Shown here: one piece after another, positions 1-8,114 of the stretch | Numbering within the stretch: position 1 is the stretch's first letter | How the letters are laid out: every line of letters starts with the position of its first letter | NCBI GenBank assembly: GCA_023957775.1 | Contig: JAMLGR010000009.1 | Coordinates: 62,001 to 126,000 of the forward strand | Source: Fimbriimonadaceae bacterium | GTDB taxonomy: Bacteria; Armatimonadota; Fimbriimonadia; Fimbriimonadales; Fimbriimonadaceae | Reading direction: 5' to 3' | Length of the DNA stretch: 64,000 nucleotides | Program-made: the position numbers and the translations under genes | The notes under the pieces: model-generated | Told to the model about the DNA's origin: nothing | The model's input: the letters and a program-made list of their open reading frames with translations, nothing else | Databases searched by the model: none

Positions 1-557
1 TCGAAGAGAGGGTCGAAGGCCAAGGGCTCCTCGCCGAACATCTCGAGGAGCCGGTTCTTGTAGCCGAGCACCTCGCGCAGGCGGGTTCGAAACACCTCGG
101 GACGCACGAACTCGCTCATCCGGATGCCGAAGCGCGCGACTTTGTCCTGGTACGCCGGCCCGATCCCGCGCGACGTGGTGCCGATCTTGTTCTCGCCGCG
201 CGCGTCCTCTTCCAAACGGTCCAGCATGCGGTGGTACGGAAACACCAGGTGCGCGCCTTTGCTGATCAGGAGCGTGCCCAACTCCGGTTGTTGCGCGCGG
301 GTCGCGTCCAGCTCGGCGAGCAGCCCCTTGGGGCAGATCACCATGCCACTGCCGAGCACCGCGGTCACGTGGGGGTGCAGGATGCCTGCCGGAAGGAGAT
401 GGAACTTGTACTCCTCCTTCCCGATGATGACGGTGTGCCCCGCGTTGTTCCCGCCGCTGAAGCGCGCGACCACGTCGCTTTGCGCCCCGAGCACGTCCAC
501 CATCTTGCCCTTCGCCTCGTCGCCCCACTGGGCGCCGACGATCACCAGAGTCGCCAT
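1..557 (-). CDS. purA: adenylosuccinate synthase (3' part cut by window edge)
   Basis: It would join IMP and aspartate using GTP, the first committed step to AMP, in the cytoplasm. The N-terminus reads MATLVIVGAQWGDEAKGK, the family's GTP-binding start (GDEGKGK-type P-loop), followed by a NNAGHTV segment and, about 130 residues in, a GTTSRGIGPAY motif typical of PurA. About 185 codons are present; the family is usually 420-430 aa, so the rest lies outside the window. The ATG is preceded by a clear GAGGAGG ribosome site about 9 nt upstream, unlike many neighbours, which look leaderless. The identification is firm; the C-terminus cannot be judged. Confidence 0.95.
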   Translation of the reverse strand, partial: MATLVIVGAQWGDEAKGKMVDVLGAQSDVVARFSGGNNAGHTVIIGKEEYKFHLLPAGILHPHVTAVLGSGMVICPKGLLAELDATRAQQPELGTLLISKGAHLVFPYHRMLDRLEEDARGENKIGTTSRGIGPAYQDKVARFGIRMSEFVRPEVFRTRLREVLGYKNRLLEMFGEEPLAFDPLF

Positions 558-665
558 GTCGTTTGCCTCCTCGGAGGTTCGCAAAACAAAAACCGGCGAC
601 CCTCCCGTCGAGGATCCGCCGGCCTGCTCAGCCGTTGAGCCTTATCTCAACCCGAACAGTATCGC

Positions 666-693
666 ACAAACCACAAACGACAAACCACAAACC
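666..693. repeat. heptamer array, ACAAACC unit
   Basis: Four consecutive 7-bp units (ACAAACC, ACAAACG, ACAAACC, ACAAACC) end six bases before the ribBA stop codon. This is one of several arrays with a 7-bp period but different sequences in the window. Function unknown. Confidence 0.7.
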
Positions 694-698
694 AGGCC

Positions 699-1907
699 TT
701 ACTCTTCCTTCGGCATCCAGTGGCCCATCTTGGTGCGTTTGGTCTCCAGATACTTCGCTCGGGCCTTGGCGGGTGCGGCGACGAGGGGGACGTGTTCGAC
801 GATCTCCAATCCGTAACCCTGCAGCCCCGACACCTTGGTGGGGTTGTTGGTCATCAGGCGCAATTTGCGGAGCCCGAGGTCGGCGAGCACTTGGGCGCCG
901 AGGCCGTAGTCGCGGAGATCGGGCTTGAAGCCCAGCGCCTGGTTCGCCTCCACGGTGTCCATGCCCTGGTCTTGGAGGGCGTACGCGCGAAGCTTGTTGA
1001 GCAGGCCGATCCCGCGGCCCTCCTGCGCGACGTAGAGCACCACTCCGCGACCCTCCCGCTCGATGATCTCCAGCGCCATCGCGAGCTGGTCGCCGCAGTC
1101 GCAGCGAAGGGAGCCCAGCAAGTCGCCGGTGAGGCAGCTCGAGTGCACGCGCACGAGCACCGGCTCCTCCGTGCACACGTCGCCCTTGACGATCGCCAGA
1201 TAGGGGTGGGGCTCGACCGTCGTCTCGTACCCGTACAGGTCGAACTCGCCGAACTTGGTGGGAAAGGCGATCGGGCCCGCGACGCGCGTCACCAGGTTCT
1301 CGTGCTTGCGCCGATGCGCGATCAGGTCCGCGATCGTGATCGTCTTCAAGCCGTGCCGCTGGGCGAAGGCCGTCAGGCCGTCCACCCGCATCATCGTGCC
1401 GTCGTCGTCCAAAATCTCGCACAAGACGCCCACGGGTTTGAACCCGGCCATGACCGCGAGATCCACTGCGGCCTCGGTATGGCCGGAGCGCCGCAGCACG
1501 CCTCCCCGCTCAGCCTTCAACGGGATGATGTGGCCGGGTCGCGCGAGATCCGACGGGACGGCCAGATCGTCGCAAAACACTTCGACGGTGCGCGCGCGAT
1601 CGTATGCGGACACGCCCGTCGTGGTGCCGTGGATCGCGTCGACCGTCTCGCCCATCGCGGTGCCGAGCTTGGCGGTGTTCTGCTTGGTCATCATCGGAAT
1701 CGCAAGCTGCTCGAGGCGCTCCTCGGTGGTGGGGATGCACGGGACGCCACGGCCGTGGCGGATCATGAAGTTCATCGCTTCGGGCGTGCACGTCTCGCCC
1801 GGCATGATCAGATCGCCCTCGTTCTCCCGGTCGGGATCGTCGATCACGATGATCATGCGTCCCGCCTTCAGATCTTCCAGGGCGTCGGGAATCGAGGCGA
1901 ACTCCAT
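699..1907 (-). CDS. ribBA: bifunctional DHBP synthase / GTP cyclohydrolase II
   Basis: This 402-aa protein would supply both precursors for riboflavin: the N-terminal half makes 3,4-dihydroxy-2-butanone 4-phosphate from ribulose 5-phosphate, and the C-terminal half opens GTP. The RibB part has DDPDRENEGDL near residue 25 and an RSGHTEAAVDL segment near 150. The RibA part has HSSCLTGDLLGSLRCDCG (zinc cysteines) near 260 and QEGRGIGL near 300. The open frame continues upstream to 2204, but MEFASIPDAL is the normal family start and a TACAAT -10 box lies 7 nt before it, so I chose 1907. No FMN-type leader fits in the short upstream gap. Confidence 0.96.
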   Translation of the reverse strand: MEFASIPDALEDLKAGRMIIVIDDPDRENEGDLIMPGETCTPEAMNFMIRHGRGVPCIPTTEERLEQLAIPMMTKQNTAKLGTAMGETVDAIHGTTTGVSAYDRARTVEVFCDDLAVPSDLARPGHIIPLKAERGGVLRRSGHTEAAVDLAVMAGFKPVGVLCEILDDDGTMMRVDGLTAFAQRHGLKTITIADLIAHRRKHENLVTRVAGPIAFPTKFGEFDLYGYETTVEPHPYLAIVKGDVCTEEPVLVRVHSSCLTGDLLGSLRCDCGDQLAMALEIIEREGRGVVLYVAQEGRGIGLLNKLRAYALQDQGMDTVEANQALGFKPDLRDYGLGAQVLADLGLRKLRLMTNNPTKVSGLQGYGLEIVEHVPLVAAPAKARAKYLETKRTKMGHWMPKEE

Positions 1908-1913
1908 GGCCCT

Positions 1914-1919
1914 ATTGTA
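1914..1919 (-). promoter_or_regulatory. -10 box of ribBA, leaderless type
   Basis: TACAAT on the minus strand ends 7 nt before the ribBA ATG, so transcription should begin at or next to the start codon. The box overlaps the left arm of the adjacent hairpin. Confidence 0.6.
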
Positions 1920-1958
1920 GCTTCCGGTCGAGGGCTGGCGCCCTGGACCGGAAGCTAC
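1917..1958. repeat. near-perfect 42-nt inverted repeat
   Basis: The arms GTAGCTTCCGGTC and GACCGGAAGCTAC are exact reverse complements, and the interior adds AGGGC-TGGC-GCCCT, giving a very long stem with one mismatch. It lies between the ribBA start and the end of the upstream secreted-protein gene. It could end the 1994-2665 transcript or be a REP/MITE-like insertion. There is no U-tract. Confidence 0.75.
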
Positions 1959-1961
1959 TCG

Positions 1962-1989
1962 TTCTTTGTCCTTGGTCCTTCGTCCTTGG
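1962..1989. repeat. heptamer array, TCCTTGG unit
   Basis: Four 7-bp units (TTCTTTG, TCCTTGG, TCCTTCG, TCCTTGG) end four bases from the stop codon of the next minus-strand gene. The unit matches the reverse complement of the array near 9600, so these two belong to one sequence family. Confidence 0.7.
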
Positions 1990-1993
1990 GGTG

Positions 1994-2665
1994 TCAGTCG
2001 GTGATCTTGAACAGGGACGGGTCGACCTTTGCGCCGAGCTCCATCTTGTCGATGCGCACGTCCATCTGGATGTTGGTCTTGTCGTCGATCGGAGAGACGA
2101 CGGTCCGCATCATCAGGAACGTCTTGGGATCGATGAAGTAGCGCACGAACACGTTCTGCTCCTTCGCCGTCTCCTCGAGCACCGTCCATTCGCTGCCCTT
2201 CCACTTCTCGCCCTTGACGATCTTGAAGGTGCTCTGCTTCATGTTCCCGCCCTCGGCGGTGGAGAGCTGCCGCTTCCAGTCCCAGAAGTTGAGCGTCTCG
2301 AGGTTGACGGGCAGGGCCTGGACGACCATTTGGACGTCGTAGTTCTGCTCCACCTTGCCGGTGGGCAACCCCTCGACCACCATCTTCTTCCCGTCGGTTC
2401 GGAACGTCACTTCGGCCGCTCCGGCTGCCTCGAAACCCTTGACCTTCGCGTAGATCTTGTTCGGGGCGAGGTAGGAGACCTCGGTGATCACCTCGGCTTC
2501 GCCCAGGGGTCCGGGAATGATCGAGTGGGTCGTGAACTTGGCCGACTTGGCCGACTTGTACACGCCGGTCATCTTGGCGAGCAGGGCCTCGACGTCCTTG
2601 TCGGCGCCGAAAGACACGGCGCTCAGGGCAAGCAGCGTCGCGAGGGAGAGCAGTCGAATTCGCAT
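1994..2665 (-). CDS. secreted LolA/DUF2092-like protein
   Basis: A 223-aa protein with a signal peptide (MRIRLLSLATLLALSAVSFGA). The mature part has the pattern of LolA-fold lipoprotein-carrier relatives: an early helical segment (LLAKMTGVYKSAKSAKFTT), then alternating strands with phrases such as YFIDPKTFLMMRTVV and a final lysine/aspartate-rich strand ending DPSLFKITD. Proteins of this fold bind lipophilic cargo outside the cytoplasm, but no lol partner genes are visible, so the role is unknown. The ATG follows a GAGGGGG ribosome site. Family assignment is by overall pattern only. Confidence 0.6.
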   Translation of the reverse strand: MRIRLLSLATLLALSAVSFGADKDVEALLAKMTGVYKSAKSAKFTTHSIIPGPLGEAEVITEVSYLAPNKIYAKVKGFEAAGAAEVTFRTDGKKMVVEGLPTGKVEQNYDVQMVVQALPVNLETLNFWDWKRQLSTAEGGNMKQSTFKIVKGEKWKGSEWTVLEETAKEQNVFVRYFIDPKTFLMMRTVVSPIDDKTNIQMDVRIDKMELGAKVDPSLFKITD

Positions 2666-2727
2666 ACCCCCTCGTACGCTCCTTGCGGAGCCGAGGTTAC
2701 GCGGGCTGGGTCAAAAGTCGCCGGAGA

Positions 2728-2970
2728 TCAGTCGTCGAACTCCATCCCGTCGACGAACAACTCGAGGAAGTTGCAGCTCCGGCACATGCGTCCGTAGATC
2801 AACCCGGTGCCGCGCCCCGCGAGCTTGCTGGCCTCCGAGCGTGGTTCGAGTTGGAAATTGAGCCGATGCAGGTGGCTGTCGCGCACCCACCCCATCTCCA
2901 CCTCCTCCGAGCCGCAACGAGCACAGGGCCCCGAGACTTGGGGGACGGTGAAATCGCGGTGCACAGCCAT
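2728..2970 (-). CDS. small zinc-ribbon-like protein
   Basis: An 80-aa protein with two cysteine pairs, CARC near residue 17 and CRSC near 64, spaced as in a small zinc ribbon that could bind one zinc ion. No catalytic motif is visible. An AAGGAG ribosome site precedes the ATG. It starts 18 bp after the Acb2/Tad1-like gene and is probably the last cistron of the cyclase operon. It could act in nucleic-acid or protein binding, but nothing in the sequence decides this. Confidence 0.65.
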   Translation of the reverse strand: MAVHRDFTVPQVSGPCARCGSEEVEMGWVRDSHLHRLNFQLEPRSEASKLAGRGTGLIYGRMCRSCNFLELFVDGMEFDD

Positions 2971-2988
2971 GGTTCGCTCCTTGCGCGG

Positions 2989-3315
2989 TCAGCTTTTCCG
3001 CGCGGTGGTGGAGCTGACGTGAGGCTTCTGGGTGTTGATCACGCCCTGCTCCTCCCGGATCTTCCTACGCCTCAGGAGCGCCTCCCGAGCCAAATGGAGG
3101 TGTTCGAGGGCCTCGGCGTTCTCCGCGCACGCGAGGTCGCGCCCCTGGAAGTCGAGCAGACGATTGACCACGACCTCCAGCACGTCGTCGATCCGGCAGC
3201 CGTTGATCCCAACCTCGTTGGGATGGCCGTGCTGGAAGACGATCTTGATGAACGGTTGTTCGACGATCGCCGAACTGCCGTCCAAGCTTCGAAACTTGTC
3301 CATGTTCTCGCTCAT
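2989..3315 (-). CDS. Acb2/Tad1-hairpin-like small protein
   Basis: A 108-aa protein. The middle reads GHPNEVGINGCRIDDVLEVV, then a helix pair around CAENAEALEHLHLAREAL and RRRKIREEQGVINT. From memory, this order (short strand, NG turn, LL..V..RL..FQ, then C.EN..AL..L..A...L..R...R..GV.GT) matches a common phage protein type placed with the Acb2/Tad1 hairpin domain, whose founding members sequester cyclic oligonucleotide signals in anti-CBASS defence. This copy is divergent (QGVINT instead of RGVEGT). Its ATG overlaps the cyclase stop by four bases (ATGA), so the two are translationally coupled. The ligand is unknown, and a structural role is equally possible. Confidence 0.5.
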   Translation of the reverse strand: MSENMDKFRSLDGSSAIVEQPFIKIVFQHGHPNEVGINGCRIDDVLEVVVNRLLDFQGRDLACAENAEALEHLHLAREALLRRRKIREEQGVINTQKPHVSSTTARKS

Positions 3316-4400
3316 AGGTTCTCCCGCGCGGATTCCTGTTTACCCGGTTTCGAGTCCGCGGCCGGCGCCCTCACGCGCACGGCATGGATCACCACGGACT
3401 CGCTCTTGCCCTTGAACATTTGCGGCCCCAGACACTCGAAGGCCAGCGTTTCCTGGGGTGCCAACGCCAGCCGAGCGGCGTCGGAAGCAAGGAAATCCTC
3501 GCCCAGGGCCGCGCAGACGCCGGTGATCCGGGCCGTGGTGTTCAGCACATCTCCGTGAAACACGATTTCGCTCTTGATCTCGCCGACTTCGGTGGCCACG
3601 ACCGGCCCGCAGTGCAGGCCCGCCTTGAACCCGGGAAAGTGGCCGTAGCACCGCAAGTAGTGAGCACGCCTCGCTTCCAGCGCGTCGCGCATCAGGAAGA
3701 AGCAGCGCGCCGCGTTCGCCCGCGCCGCGCCGCGGTCCATCCGCCAAGTCAACACCGCCTCGTCTCCGATGAAGTGGCTGACCTCACCCCTCGTCTTCAC
3801 CACCGGGTCAGTCAAATCCTCGAAGAAATCCCTCACCAGAGCGCTGAACTTCTTGTTTCCGAGCTGCTCGGCCAGGGTCGTCGAATCCTTGAGGTCGAGG
3901 AACATGAAGAAGCGTGGCTCCTCGCTTGGCTCGTGGTACCGGCCCGTGACCCAGTTCCAGAGCACGCCCGGGCCCATCTTGCGGGAGATCTGGTAGATCC
4001 CTCCGATCGTCACGGCGAACACAAAGCAGGCGGCTGCAGGCCCAAGAACCGCACCGGAGACCAGGACCTGGCCAAACTGCCTCAGATATCCGGGATCGAA
4101 GGGGCTCACGTCGTTGAGGTGCGCGATGAACACCCAGAGCGAGACCGAGAACGACGCGGCGATGACGACCATGTAGAGCAACGCTTGGCCCAGGACCGTC
4201 ACAACGAACGAGCGGTGGCGCATCTTCGGCCGCACCCACGTCGCGGCGATGAACATCAGGATCGAGAACGGCACGGCGAAGAGCGGCACCGTAAACCAAA
4301 GCGGTACGCCCCGCATCTGAGGGACCACCAGAGCCGAGCTCGTTGCGAACCCCACTGAGATCGCGAGGTTGACCAGATACGCTCGGAGAAGAGGGTGCAT
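3312..4400 (-). CDS. membrane class III adenylate cyclase
   Basis: A 362-aa protein predicted to make a cyclic nucleotide, most likely cAMP. Residues 1-150 hold about four to five hydrophobic segments; the catalytic domain runs from about 165 to 345. Metal-binding aspartates are in FMFLDLKDSTTLAEQ and FIGDEAVLTW. IKSEIVFHGDVLNTTARI carries the purine-recognition lysine and aspartate (the K/D pair of adenylyl rather than guanylyl cyclases) and the transition-state N and R. All catalytic residues appear intact. It lies 9 bp after thyX and overlaps the Acb2/Tad1-like gene by 4 bp. No sensory domain other than the membrane segments is visible. Confidence 0.88.
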   Translation of the reverse strand: MHPLLRAYLVNLAISVGFATSSALVVPQMRGVPLWFTVPLFAVPFSILMFIAATWVRPKMRHRSFVVTVLGQALLYMVVIAASFSVSLWVFIAHLNDVSPFDPGYLRQFGQVLVSGAVLGPAAACFVFAVTIGGIYQISRKMGPGVLWNWVTGRYHEPSEEPRFFMFLDLKDSTTLAEQLGNKKFSALVRDFFEDLTDPVVKTRGEVSHFIGDEAVLTWRMDRGAARANAARCFFLMRDALEARRAHYLRCYGHFPGFKAGLHCGPVVATEVGEIKSEIVFHGDVLNTTARITGVCAALGEDFLASDAARLALAPQETLAFECLGPQMFKGKSESVVIHAVRVRAPAADSKPGKQESARENL

Positions 4401-4409
4401 GGGCAGGCC

Positions 4410-5282
4410 CTAGCCCGGCAGGACGGGTTCTTCCGGCGTTTCGGCCGCGTGGGCGGCGCGCAGTTTCGAGACCTTCTCCTCGAACGCGCCGAGGGGGCGC
4501 CCTTCCAGAGCGACCGGACGGCCCTCCAGCATGGCGGCAAGCGCCTCGCACTCGGCCCGCGAAAACGTGACGGCACCCAGAACGTGCTCCTCAAACGCCT
4601 CGTACGCAAGCGGCGCCACGGCCTGAGCGCAGCGCGCCATCGCCTCGGCGTACACCCGGATCTCGTACTGCGCGTGCGCGTCCATCCGCAGTCGCAGGAA
4701 GTGGAAGAGGTTGTGCAGATCGATCTGCCAGTACCACTCGGTGTAGAGGGAGTTCGGCAGGTTGACACGCGCCAGTTCGCGCGCGACGTTCATTTCGAGC
4801 AGCTTCTCGTAGTTGGCGTAGGTCTCCCTCTGCTCGCGCTCCAGCGCCTCGATGATCGCCAGCGCCTGATCGGCCGGCAGAGCTTCTGCGCGGCCCTGCT
4901 TGTTCGACTCGCTCTGGGCGCACACGTGCTCGGGATCCGGCAGATAGAACTCGTCCCGCATGATCGAGTAGCGTCCGGAAATCTCGTTCAGCCGCGCCGT
5001 GCGGTGGCGAACCCATTGCCTCGCCACAAAGATCGGCATCTTCGTGTGGAACGTGAGCTGCACCTGCTCGAAGGGCGACGTGTGCGCGTGCTTGAGCAGG
5101 TAGTGGATCAGTCCCCGATCCTGGCGGACCGTCTTGGTTCCGCTTCCGTACGAGACGCGCGCGCTCTGCACGATCCGCGCGTCGCCGCCGAGATAGTCCA
5201 CGAGCCGCACGAACCCCTTGTCCAGGACCTTGATCTCCTGGTCCAACATCGCCTCGGCCGCCTCCACGATCATCCGTGCCAT
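4410..5282 (-). CDS. thyX: flavin-dependent thymidylate synthase
   Basis: A 290-aa enzyme that would methylate dUMP to dTMP using methylene-tetrahydrofolate, FAD and NADPH. The ThyX signature is present as [15 protein letters not shown] near residue 95, preceded by [38 protein letters not shown] near 220 is the usual substrate-binding helix. No thyA is seen. A palindromic TATAAT element lies 6 nt before the ATG, so the transcript is probably leaderless. The cyclase, the Acb2/Tad1-like gene and the zinc-ribbon gene follow closely on the same strand. Confidence 0.95.
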   Translation of the reverse strand: MARMIVEAAEAMLDQEIKVLDKGFVRLVDYLGGDARIVQSARVSYGSGTKTVRQDRGLIHYLLKHAHTSPFEQVQLTFHTKMPIFVARQWVRHRTARLNEISGRYSIMRDEFYLPDPEHVCAQSESNKQGRAEALPADQALAIIEALEREQRETYANYEKLLEMNVARELARVNLPNSLYTEWYWQIDLHNLFHFLRLRMDAHAQYEIRVYAEAMARCAQAVAPLAYEAFEEHVLGAVTFSRAECEALAAMLEGRPVALEGRPLGAFEEKVSKLRAAHAAETPEEPVLPG

Positions 5283-5287
5283 GGCTG

Positions 5288-5295
5288 ATTATAAT
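5288..5295. promoter_or_regulatory. palindromic -10 box shared by thyX and fucI
   Basis: ATTATAAT is its own reverse complement, so each strand reads TATAAT. On the plus strand it ends 7 nt before the fucI ATG at 5302; on the minus strand 6 nt before the thyX ATG at 5282. One 8-bp element can therefore serve as the -10 box of two divergent leaderless genes whose start codons are only 19 bp apart. Confidence 0.7.
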
Positions 5296-5301
5296 TCCCC
5301 T

Positions 5302-7101
5302 ATGGCGCCCCTCACGCAGTGCTCCCCCATGAACCGCCTCCGCGGTCCCCTCCCGAAACTCGGGATTCGCCCGACGATCGACGGCCGCTACGGCGGCGTG
5401 CGCGAGTCGTTGGAAGAGGTCACGATGGGCATGGCGCGGTCCGTGGCCGCTTTGGTCCAAGGCGAGGTGCGCCACGCCTGCGGACTGCCGGTCGAAGTGG
5501 TGATCGCGGACACGTGCGTCGGCGGGGTGGCCGAAGCGGCCGAGTGCGCGGCGAAATTCGACCGGGAAGGTGTGGGCGTCTCCCTCACCGTGACGCCGTG
5601 CTGGTGCTACGGCAGCGAGACCATGGAGGCGGACCCGAAGCGCCCCACGGCCATCTGGGGCTTCAACGGCACCGACCGGCCGGGCGCCGTCTATCTTGCG
5701 GCGACCCTTGCGGGCCACAACCAGAAGGGGTTGCCCGCGTTCGGCATCTACGGACGCGACGTGCAGGACCTCGGTGATTCGACCATTCCCGCGGACGTGC
5801 GCGCCAAGATCCTCCGCTTCGTCCGCGCCGGCCTCGCCGTGGCCACGATGCGCGGGGCCTCGTACCTCTCGATGGGCGGCACGAGCATGGGAATCGCCGG
5901 GTCCATCGTCGAGCCCGACTTCTTCCACTCATGGCTGGGGATGCGCACGGAAGCCATCGACATGACGGAGTTCGTGGGCCGCATCGAGAAGGGGATCTTC
6001 GACGAGGAGGAGTTCGCGGCGGCGCTGAGCTGGGTGCAGGAACGCTGTCCCGAAGGCAAGGATTGGAACTCGAACCCGCGATCGCGCGCGCAGAAGGACG
6101 CCGACTGGGAGACGAGCGTGAAGATGGCGCTCATCGCGCGCGATCTCATGGTCGGCAACCCGCGCCTGGCCGAGAAGGGATTCCGCGAACAGGCGCAGGG
6201 GCACAACGCGTTGGCCGGCGGATTCCAGGGCCAGCGGCAGTGGACCGACCACTTCCCCAACGGCGATTTCATGGAGGCGATCCTCTGCTCGTCGTTCGAC
6301 TGGAACGGCATGCGAGAGCCCTTCATGCTCGCCACGGAAAACGACGCGCTCAACGGCGCCTCGATGTTGCTGGGGCACCTGCTCACCGGCACCGCGCAGA
6401 TGTTCTCCGACGTGCGCACCTACTGGTCTCCGGATGCGGTGCGGCGGGTGATCGGGCGCGATCTCACGGGCCACGGCGAGGAGGGGTTCCTTCACCTCAT
6501 CAACTCGGGCCCCTCGCCGCTGGACTTCACCGGCGAGCAGTTGGCCAGCGGGAATCCGACGGTGAAGCCGTGGTGGGACGTAACTCCGGGGGATGCCCAG
6601 GCGTGCCTCGACGCGACCTTGTGGTGCCCCTCGATGGTCGAGTACTTCCCCGGCGGCGGCTGGTCCACGGACTTCACCACGCGCGGCGGCATGCCGGTCA
6701 CCATGTTCCGAATCAACCTCGTGAAGGGGCTCGGTCCCGTGCTCCAGATCGCCGAAGGCATGACGATCGCCCTTCCCGACGACATCCACAAGACCCTCGA
6801 CGAGCGCACGAACCCCACGTGGCCCACGACGTGGTTCGTGCCTCGGGTGACGGGCAAGGGGGCGTTCCGAGATGTGTACACGGTCATGGCGCACTGGGGC
6901 GCGAACCACGGGGCGATATCGGCGGGCCACATCGGTGCGGACCTCCTGACGCTCGCCTCGATGGTGCGCATTCCGGTGGAGATGCACAACGTGGACGAGG
7001 CGGACGTGTTTCGCCCCACGGCGTGGCACCGGTTCGGCGGCGGCGAGGATTCGTACGGGGCCGACTACCGCGCCTGCGCGGCCTACGGGCCCCTCTATTG
7101 A
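5302..7101 (+). CDS. fucI: L-fucose isomerase
   Basis: A 599-aa cytoplasmic isomerase expected to interconvert L-fucose and L-fuculose (often D-arabinose too) with Mn2+. The N-terminus [20 protein letters not shown] is the classic FucI start. [14 protein letters not shown] near residue 195 and a late [18 protein letters not shown] segment are also family-typical. Length matches the usual ~590 aa. ATGs at 5302 and 5329 are both possible; I prefer 5302 because a TATAAT lies 7 nt upstream and no ribosome site precedes either. No fuculose kinase or aldolase is adjacent; a sugar-binding lipoprotein and a Gfo/Idh enzyme occur near 55 kb. Confidence 0.95.
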   Translation: MAPLTQCSPMNRLRGPLPKLGIRPTIDGRYGGVRESLEEVTMGMARSVAALVQGEVRHACGLPVEVVIADTCVGGVAEAAECAAKFDREGVGVSLTVTPCWCYGSETMEADPKRPTAIWGFNGTDRPGAVYLAATLAGHNQKGLPAFGIYGRDVQDLGDSTIPADVRAKILRFVRAGLAVATMRGASYLSMGGTSMGIAGSIVEPDFFHSWLGMRTEAIDMTEFVGRIEKGIFDEEEFAAALSWVQERCPEGKDWNSNPRSRAQKDADWETSVKMALIARDLMVGNPRLAEKGFREQAQGHNALAGGFQGQRQWTDHFPNGDFMEAILCSSFDWNGMREPFMLATENDALNGASMLLGHLLTGTAQMFSDVRTYWSPDAVRRVIGRDLTGHGEEGFLHLINSGPSPLDFTGEQLASGNPTVKPWWDVTPGDAQACLDATLWCPSMVEYFPGGGWSTDFTTRGGMPVTMFRINLVKGLGPVLQIAEGMTIALPDDIHKTLDERTNPTWPTTWFVPRVTGKGAFRDVYTVMAHWGANHGAISAGHIGADLLTLASMVRIPVEMHNVDEADVFRPTAWHRFGGGEDSYGADYRACAAYGPLY

Positions 7102-7136
7102 CGCAGCGGACCCGTGTGGGAGTGCGGCGATTCATC

Positions 7137-7264
7137 GACAGTCGCAAAACCCTGGGTGCCATGCCCCCTTGGCGGGTGTGCGGGGGCTTTCGGCTACAAC
7201 CTTGAACTCACGCCCGTCCAGCGGGCGTGGCACCCGGAGCCCTCCACTGCAGTTTGCGACAGTC
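7137..7264. repeat. long imperfect inverted repeat in a convergent gap
   Basis: Arms GACAGTCGCAAA (7137-7148) and TTTGCGACAGTC (7253-7264) pair with one mismatch. Inner arms CTGGGTGCCATGCCC (7152-7166) and GGGCGTGGCACCCGG (7223-7237) pair with two. The element fills the gap between the convergent fucI and glycosyltransferase genes and may end transcription from both sides or be a miniature insertion. Confidence 0.65.
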
Positions 7265-7280
7265 TCTTCATCGACGCTCT

Positions 7281-8114
7281 CTAGAGGTCGACGAACGAGA
7301 TCAAGAGGCGGCTCATCCGGTTCTCCCGTCTCCGAAACCGGTTGGTCAGGAACAGGGTCCCTGGCACGAACCTGCGCCGCCAAAATCGCCTCAGTTCGTT
7401 TCGCATCCGCACCGACGGAGCCTTGCGTTCCCGGCGCCGCTTCTCGGCCCTCCGGCTCGTGGATCGAAAAGGCTGGATCAGGCTGGCCGAGGCGGTGGGA
7501 TCGAGAAACTCGAACTCGGCGAACTTGGCCTGGACGGCCACCCCCGGAACCGCCTGGTACGTTGTGAGAGCCAGCGCGGGATCGAACAACAGGATGTCCA
7601 CCGCGTCCTGGTAGGTCGGGAACGCCTCAAGCGCGAAGCGGGCGCACTCGCGCGACATCAGATAGGCGCTGGCGTCGATCGTGCGCTGCATCAGCCGGTA
7701 GAGGGCGAGCGGCCCCATCCGGAGGTCCGGCACGTCAGCAAGGTAGATCGGTTTGTCGTAGCTGTTGAGCTTGACCAGATCCACCTCGGAGCGCTCCTCC
7801 AAGACCCGCTCGCAGATCTGGACGAAGCCCTTGGCGAGATACACGTCGTCCTCCAAGACGCACCCGTGCCGGCTTTCGCTCTCCGCGATCAGGCGCCAGA
7901 CCTTGCGATGGCTCTCAAAACACGCGATCTCCGGCGCGGCCAGCCGCCGCGCTCCGTCGACCGCGGGACTCACGCACTCAAGCTCCTCTTCGGTGAGAGT
8001 GGCGCCGTCCACGGCGGGCACCCGAACCGGGTCGAGCCCACGGTCGGCGCAGAGGGCTTGCATGAACTGCCACCGCTCGGGCGAGCGGTCGAGATTGATG
8101 ACGTAGCTGTCCAC
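7281..8114 (-). CDS. glycosyltransferase family 25 (LPS-type)
   Basis: A 277-aa predicted sugar transferase of the LgtB/GT25 type, acting on surface glycans. The N-terminus VDSYVINLDRSPERWQFM is the family's nucleotide-sugar start, and HGCVLEDDVYLAKGF near residue 85 carries the acidic EDD metal site. The C-terminal 60 residues are unusually rich in arginine (RRAEKRRRERK, RRFWRRRF), which may hold it at the membrane. I start it at GTG 8114, which shares one base with the stop of the M28 gene (TAGTG), as in a coupled pair; the open frame extends upstream without homology. Acceptor unknown. Confidence 0.82.
   Translation of the reverse strand: MDSYVINLDRSPERWQFMQALCADRGLDPVRVPAVDGATLTEEELECVSPAVDGARRLAAPEIACFESHRKVWRLIAESESRHGCVLEDDVYLAKGFVQICERVLEERSEVDLVKLNSYDKPIYLADVPDLRMGPLALYRLMQRTIDASAYLMSRECARFALEAFPTYQDAVDILLFDPALALTTYQAVPGVAVQAKFAEFEFLDPTASASLIQPFRSTSRRAEKRRRERKAPSVRMRNELRRFWRRRFVPGTLFLTNRFRRRENRMSRLLISFVDL

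Noticed and set aside
1908-1993. FMN riboswitch before ribBA
   Set aside because: The gap holds a hairpin and a heptamer array and the -10 box lies 7 nt from the start codon; there is no room for the conserved FMN aptamer.
720-2141. 473-codon plus-strand frame opposite ribBA
   Set aside because: The translation is compositionally biased and has no family pattern, while the minus strand encodes a complete RibBA.
3312-4400. Pycsar pyrimidine cyclase
   Set aside because: The substrate-recognition residues look like the Lys/Asp pair of adenylate cyclases, and no Pycsar effector is adjacent.
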